Positions 59,773 to 64,000 of a DNA stretch of 64,000 nt are shown in pieces (position 1 is the stretch's first letter; every line of letters begins with the position of its first letter). The notes beneath the pieces were generated by a model. That model did no database searches. It was not told where the DNA came from and worked only from the letters and a program-made list of their open reading frames with translations. Source of the DNA: an uncultured Alphaproteobacteria bacterium (GTDB lineage Bacteria > Pseudomonadota > Alphaproteobacteria > RF32 > CAG-239); assembly GCA_944393665.1 (NCBI GenBank), contig CALYAX010000001.1, positions 132,018 to 196,017 of the forward strand, in the 5' to 3' direction. A program made the translations under genes and the position numbers.

Positions 59773-60489
59773 TTAGCAGAGGCGAGCCAAATCTTTAGCT
59801 GTTTCAGCCAAGAGATAAGGATTGCACTGTTTTTCCACGCCCAGCGTGACCGGGCCGGCCGGTTCGCCAAGGTTGAGGCGCCGGGCGGCGTGTTCCAGAT
59901 AAGCTGCCAGTTCCGGGCTGTCGGGAAGCTGACGCCGGGCTTCAGGGGCACCAAAAGCGGTATATTCATGTCCGGGGTAAAACAAGGTGTCATCAGGGAG
60001 AGCTTTAATTTTTTGCAGCGCGGCGAACATTTGCTCCGGCGTGCCTTCAAATAAGCCGCCGATACAAAGGTTAAATAAAGTGTCTCCGGTGAACAGGGCC
60101 TTGGCGTCTTTAAAGTAGTACAGAATATGATTTTGCGTGTGGGCGGACACGTCAATAATTTCGGCGGTTGATGTGCCGAGAGAAAAAGTTTTGCCCGGTT
60201 CAACGCCGATATCAAAACCGGGAATGCGCGCGGCGTCGTATTGGTTTCCGACAACTTTGGCGTTATAGAGGTTTTTCAGTTCCAAATTGCCGTCGGTATG
60301 GTCAAAATGGTGGTGGGTATTCAGAATATATTGCGGGCGGCAATTCAGCTGTTCCAATTTGGCAATTATCGGTGCCGGTTCGGAGGGGTCAACCACCGCA
60401 CAGGTTCCGGAAGGCCCGTCAATCAGGATGTAGCTGTAGTTGTCCATGGATCCGGCGCGGCAGAGAACGGTATAAATTTTCAGGCTCAT
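59773..60489 (-). CDS. gloB: Hydroxyacylglutathione hydrolase (glyoxalase II)
   Basis: 238 aa metallo-beta-lactamase fold. Metal motif THHHFDHTDGN, with the C-terminal HAGH region (FYPGHEYTAFG, EKQCNPYL). Hydrolyses S-lactoylglutathione. ATGA overlap with the upstream HD-GYP gene shows coupling. Confidence 0.9.
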   Translation of the reverse strand: MSLKIYTVLCRAGSMDNYSYILIDGPSGTCAVVDPSEPAPIIAKLEQLNCRPQYILNTHHHFDHTDGNLELKNLYNAKVVGNQYDAARIPGFDIGVEPGKTFSLGTSTAEIIDVSAHTQNHILYYFKDAKALFTGDTLFNLCIGGLFEGTPEQMFAALQKIKALPDDTLFYPGHEYTAFGAPEARRQLPDSPELAAYLEHAARRLNLGEPAGPVTLGVEKQCNPYLLAETAKDLARLC

Positions 60490-62168
60490 AGGTAATCCTC
60501 GGGGTTAATTTCATCTATTTGCGATTTGTCAAGATATTGGTCGGCGTAGTCCTGATAAACTTTGTCCTGAATGAAAACGGCATATAGATCAGGGTCGATA
60601 TGGCCGGTATTTTTCATCTCCTGCATAATAGCAAGGACTTCGGACAATTTTTTAGGATCTTTATACGGGCGGTCGTTTGCCGTGAGCGCTTCAAAAATAT
60701 CGGCAATTGCCATGATTTTGGCGGGAATTGACATCTGGTCGCCGGTCAGGCGGTTGGGATAGCCTTTGCCGTCAACCCGTTCATGGTGGGCACCGGCATA
60801 TTCGACGACTTTGGAGAGCTCTTTGGGGAAAGGAAGTGCTTTCAGCATATCAATCGTGACAACAATGTGTTCGTTAATTTTTTCACGTTCCTCATCATTG
60901 ATTGTTCCCTGGCGGATTTCCAAATTATGCAGCTCGCCGCTGTTATAGTGGTCAAGCAGCTGGTCAGGACGGTTTTGGAGCAGGTTTTCCCAGGCCGGGT
61001 TGGCATAGATTTCGGGACTGTCGATTTTGTCGCGTTCGGCCCAGGATAAGCCCAGCATACGGTTAAAATAACGCATAAAGGTTTTTTCGGAAATCTTTTC
61101 AAGGCGGCGGATATCATCATCGGTCAGGGCAATATCGCCGGTATTGCAGCTGGCGACAAAAGCAAAATCTTCTTCCAGTTGTTTGACTCTGGCGACAAAT
61201 TCGGCCTGCAGGTTTTCTTTACTGTCGATATTGTTGAGGCGTTTCTGCAGATATTCGATATGGGCATCGCGGCGGAGGATTTCAAAACGATTGCGGATTT
61301 CGTGGATCCGGTTGGTGATGGTTTCAAGTTTGGTGGCTTTGTCAACCACATATTCCGGCGTGGTCACTTTTCCGCAGTCATGGAGCCAGGAGGCGATATG
61401 GAGGGTATACCAGTCATCAGGGCTCATTTCAAAATCTTTGAGCGGGCCGGAATCTTCGGAAACGGCTGCGGTGGCAAGCAGGCGCGCTATAATGGGCACC
61501 CGCTGGCAATGAGCGCCGGTGTAAGGCGATTTGGCGTCAATGGCGCGGGCTAAGACTTCAATGAAAGATTCCAGCAGCTGGGAATAAGATTCACGCAGGG
61601 ATTTGTTTTCCAGCGATACCGTAATCAGCCGCGTGATGGAAACCAAAATCTTCTGGACATCGCTGGTGAAACTGTTGATTTTGCCGTTGATATCCTGAGC
61701 GTTGATAAACTGGGCAATGCCGACCAGATTGTCTTTGCGGTCAATCAGCGGGATTGCCAGCAGTGAAACGGTGGAATAGTTGTTGAGCTCGTCAAACGAG
61801 CTGATAAAAGAAGTATCAATATCCGCAGCGGAGAAAACATTGTCATAATTGATAATTTCGCGGTTGAGGGCACAAAGCTCAATCGGGGTTTTGAGCGGTT
61901 TGTTTTTGAGGTCCGGTAAAAAAACAGCCGGGAAAAAAGCCAGATTTTCGGTGCCGAGTTTGCCGATGTTAAGGCTGTTGATATGGCTGTAATCCAGATT
62001 TAGAAATTTGTTGTCCGTGACCGAGAAGAAAAAACAGCCGTCAGCGTCGGCCGCTTTACGGGCCACCCGCATAATCTTTTCAATCAGCAGGTTATAGTCC
62101 TGATCGTTAATCAAAGCATCGTTCAGCGCGAGTAAATCTGATAAAATAACATCATTGAAATTGGCCAC
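60486..62168 (-). CDS. GAF-HD-GYP domain protein
   Basis: 560 aa. N-terminal GAF sensor (about 20-190), HD-GYP phosphodiesterase with HD at 263-264 (WLHDCGKVTT) and HHERVDGKGYP at 461-471. An unusual insertion of about 120 residues (285-430) lies between the two motif blocks. HD-GYP proteins hydrolyse c-di-GMP. All key residues appear intact. The gloB start overlaps its stop. Confidence 0.9.
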   Translation of the reverse strand: MANFNDVILSDLLALNDALINDQDYNLLIEKIMRVARKAADADGCFFFSVTDNKFLNLDYSHINSLNIGKLGTENLAFFPAVFLPDLKNKPLKTPIELCALNREIINYDNVFSAADIDTSFISSFDELNNYSTVSLLAIPLIDRKDNLVGIAQFINAQDINGKINSFTSDVQKILVSITRLITVSLENKSLRESYSQLLESFIEVLARAIDAKSPYTGAHCQRVPIIARLLATAAVSEDSGPLKDFEMSPDDWYTLHIASWLHDCGKVTTPEYVVDKATKLETITNRIHEIRNRFEILRRDAHIEYLQKRLNNIDSKENLQAEFVARVKQLEEDFAFVASCNTGDIALTDDDIRRLEKISEKTFMRYFNRMLGLSWAERDKIDSPEIYANPAWENLLQNRPDQLLDHYNSGELHNLEIRQGTINDEEREKINEHIVVTIDMLKALPFPKELSKVVEYAGAHHERVDGKGYPNRLTGDQMSIPAKIMAIADIFEALTANDRPYKDPKKLSEVLAIMQEMKNTGHIDPDLYAVFIQDKVYQDYADQYLDKSQIDEINPEDYL

Positions 62169-62229
62169 CGCGGTTCTCCCAGTTGTATTGGAACCAGTTT
62201 AAGCCGAAATTCTTAAAAAAAATATAAGG

Positions 62230-63336
62230 TTAGCTGATTTTTGAGACCAGATAGGAGATATCTTCGTCACTGAGTTCTTCGCCGCCCGAATTGTAGGTCA
62301 GAATCCGCTCAATCACCTTATGGGCAAAGTTTTCCCGGCCGGAGCGGCGGCAGTCAAAACGGATTTCCTTGATAACTTTGAGCGCGCTGAAAACAGCCGG
62401 AAACATGCTCTTGGGAATATAGGCCTTGCGCAGCAGGTTGCGGATCATGAAATCAACCGTGGTATTGAACAGAATCTTGCGGACTTCCACAATCGGGGTG
62501 CCGGACAGATAAACCAGGGCATATTCAAAAAATTTGAGATCACCCATGCAGATAGAGCGGACAACCAGATTGGGAGTCAGCCGGTTAGAGGTATAAAGCT
62601 GGTGAACCAGCTCTTCAATCTGTTTGTCGGAACTGTATTCTTCCGAGATACGGAGCGTGGTTTTTTCCTTGACTTCTTCAATGATATCCGTTGCCAGATT
62701 AGTGGGCAGATTGTGCGATACAATCAGGCGTTTTTTGAGTTCTTCAGACAGTGAATTGGCAATTTTTTCAATAACCGAGGTCGGAAGTTCGGTGCGGTAA
62801 ACCAGGCGCTGCTTAATGTCTTCACTTTCGCGGTATTTTTCGATAATGCTGTCAAAGGTTTTTTCGTGAATAGAAGCCGTTTCATTGGAGATAAGGACAC
62901 CGACAACTTCTTCCGGGCATTTTTCAACAATATACTGCGAAATTTCATTCGGCAGATTGAGCCGCTGGGCAACCGCTTTTTGTTTGCTGATGCTGGGGAT
63001 ATCAAGAATTTTGATTAAATCTTCGTTGCTTAAATGGTCATAGTATTTGATAAACGGCAGCGCAACGGTATCGGTATCGCGGATAACCGAGTCTACAATA
63101 TCGTGAGGAAGGTTATGGCAGTTTTTGAGGCTTTCTGCCAGGACCTGGCGGACTTTGACTTCAACATCGCGGACCATAATGCGGAAAATGTCTTCAGCCA
63201 GTTTCAGGCCTTTGGGCGTAACGGTACTGCCGTTATAGTAGGCACCCACTTTTTGTGCTACCGCCGACTTGCTGTCGATTCCGGGAGCTGCTGACAGGTT
63301 CTTGACGTCCTGGCTATTTAATTTTTTATTTTCCAT
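62230..63336 (-). CDS. DUF2336 protein
   Basis: About 368 aa of HEAT-like helical repeats: LAEDIFRIMVRDVEVKVRQV, LPHDIVDSVIRDTDTVALPF, ISKQKAVAQRLNLPNEISQY. The family is almost confined to alphaproteobacteria; function unknown, perhaps signalling or scaffolding. ATG 63336 preferred over GTG 63345. It lies upstream of the HD-GYP gene in the same direction. Confidence 0.82.
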   Translation of the reverse strand: MENKKLNSQDVKNLSAAPGIDSKSAVAQKVGAYYNGSTVTPKGLKLAEDIFRIMVRDVEVKVRQVLAESLKNCHNLPHDIVDSVIRDTDTVALPFIKYYDHLSNEDLIKILDIPSISKQKAVAQRLNLPNEISQYIVEKCPEEVVGVLISNETASIHEKTFDSIIEKYRESEDIKQRLVYRTELPTSVIEKIANSLSEELKKRLIVSHNLPTNLATDIIEEVKEKTTLRISEEYSSDKQIEELVHQLYTSNRLTPNLVVRSICMGDLKFFEYALVYLSGTPIVEVRKILFNTTVDFMIRNLLRKAYIPKSMFPAVFSALKVIKEIRFDCRRSGRENFAHKVIERILTYNSGGEELSDEDISYLVSKIS

Positions 63337-63411
63337 TTTGGTCACTCTGGTTTTTTTTGCTTATAACTTTATAATAATTTATGTTGCGCCGGAAAGCCAA
63401 TTACAGTTTTG

Positions 63412-64000
63412 TTAAACTTTCGGCGCGGCGCTTTCCGGACGAGGCGTTTGAGCCAGCGGCGCCAGCGCTTGCGGCAAAGGCCGCAAAATCATTTTACTAT
63501 CCAGGACAGATTTGTCAATTATATTAAGTTCATAGAAAGCAATTGTGTATTCAAGGATTCCGGCGTAATTTTTCAGCGGGGAATGCATCAGCAGAGAGTA
63601 GGCTAAAGTGGTTCCCTGCAAGACATCGCCGCGGTTTCGCCAGGCGGCGCGGGCATCGCGCATCGGGCGGTAGGCAATGGCGGAGTTAAGTTTAAGAGCA
63701 AAATCGCTCATGGAGGCATAAAGCGAGGGGTAGGTTTTGATCCGGTAGCTGTCGTCTTCGGTTTCGCCTTCCGGTTTAAGGCCTTCGCCGCTATGCCAGG
63801 ACAATTGTTTGAACAGGGCATTGCCGTCCCGGAGAATGCGCGAGGCTCCGAAGTCGGTTTCCAGGGCTGCCATGGCGATTAAAAATGACGGCGGCATGGT
63901 GTCAATTCTCTGCAACAGTTCGTTCAGCAGGTGTTTGGTCCGGGGATAGCCTTTTAGGCGGCTGAACAGATCGTATTTCCGGGCCAGGGTCTCCAGGCGC
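63412..64000 (-). CDS. Bax-like glucosaminidase domain protein (5' truncated at window edge)
   Basis: The frame is open to the window edge; the visible C-terminal 195 residues run from RLETLARKYDLFSRLKGYPR. Catalytic-domain signature PPSFLIAMAALETDFGASRI (Glu in ALETDFG) and NALFKQLSWH match the Bax/FlgJ-type mannosyl-glycoprotein endo-beta-N-acetylglucosaminidase fold. The C-terminus is Pro-rich (PLPQALAPLAQTPRP). Probably a periplasmic peptidoglycan hydrolase; the N-terminal signal lies outside the window. Confidence 0.82.
   Translation of the reverse strand, partial: RLETLARKYDLFSRLKGYPRTKHLLNELLQRIDTMPPSFLIAMAALETDFGASRILRDGNALFKQLSWHSGEGLKPEGETEDDSYRIKTYPSLYASMSDFALKLNSAIAYRPMRDARAAWRNRGDVLQGTTLAYSLLMHSPLKNYAGILEYTIAFYELNIIDKSVLDSKMILRPLPQALAPLAQTPRPESAAPKV

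Overview
The window looks like a chromosomal segment of an alphaproteobacterium, probably a small-genome, host- or gut-associated lineage; this is inferred from gene order and families, not from a marker-gene tree. Support comes from alphaproteobacterial neighbourhoods: rph-rdgB, addB-addA-trxA, xerD divergent from aroK, tsaD divergent from a COG4223-like membrane protein, a DUF2336 protein, and an RpoH-type promoter in front of grpE. Most coding DNA is moderately GC-rich. The accessory stretch at 17.0-19.3 kb is clearly AT-rich.

Layout. 0-16.8 kb is mostly core: rsmA (partial), xerD, aroK, a CorC-like CBS protein, tsaD-nth, an ADP-dependent sugar kinase, trxA, addA-addB, rdgB, rph. 17.0-21.7 kb is an accessory island between rph and grpE. 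It holds an AAA ATPase/RloB defence pair, four small helix-turn-helix (HTH) genes, several strongly structured non-coding elements and a degenerate 28-nt tandem repeat. 21.7-35 kb holds grpE, a divergent glycogen synthase, nrdAB with an NrdR box, ampG, an SDR, yicC-gmk-nudix, cysK and lptG. 35-53 kb is the classical rimP-nusA-ylxR-infB-rbfA-truB-rpsO-pnp series. It is broken between infB and rbfA by about 7 kb (structured RNA, lipoprotein, two WG-like repeat proteins, fabG, fabD, ftsK) and again between rbfA and truB. 53-64 kb carries rplY-pth-ychF-trmL, a 925-residue protein with a possible CE-clan cysteine protease domain, gloB, an HD-GYP protein, a DUF2336 protein and a Bax-like glucosaminidase (partial). 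No tRNA, rRNA, CRISPR or transposase was seen.

Two non-coding systems stand out. (1) A recurring RNA architecture is a roughly 10-bp GC-rich closing stem around two hairpins, forming a three-way junction. It is usually followed by a hairpin or intrinsic terminator whose 5' arm overlaps the 3' arm of the closing stem. Copies sit directly upstream of small HTH genes (8.36, 20.0 and 21.4 kb), upstream of a lipoprotein gene (41.13 kb), and as an orphan copy (19.17 kb). (2) Long hairpins begin at or just after the stop codons of nusA, infB, ftsK, rpsO, pnp, rplY, ychF and trmL. They share a conserved tip (ACGTAC/GTACG-like), but their outer arms are specific to each locus and mirror the end of the host gene.

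Metabolically, an ADP-dependent sugar kinase together with a glycogen/starch synthase suggests polyglucan storage feeding an unusual glycolytic entry. The HD-GYP/DUF2336/Bax cluster suggests signalling and envelope remodelling. The 925-residue protein may be a host-directed effector. All folds and domain calls were made by eye, without database searches or folding software.
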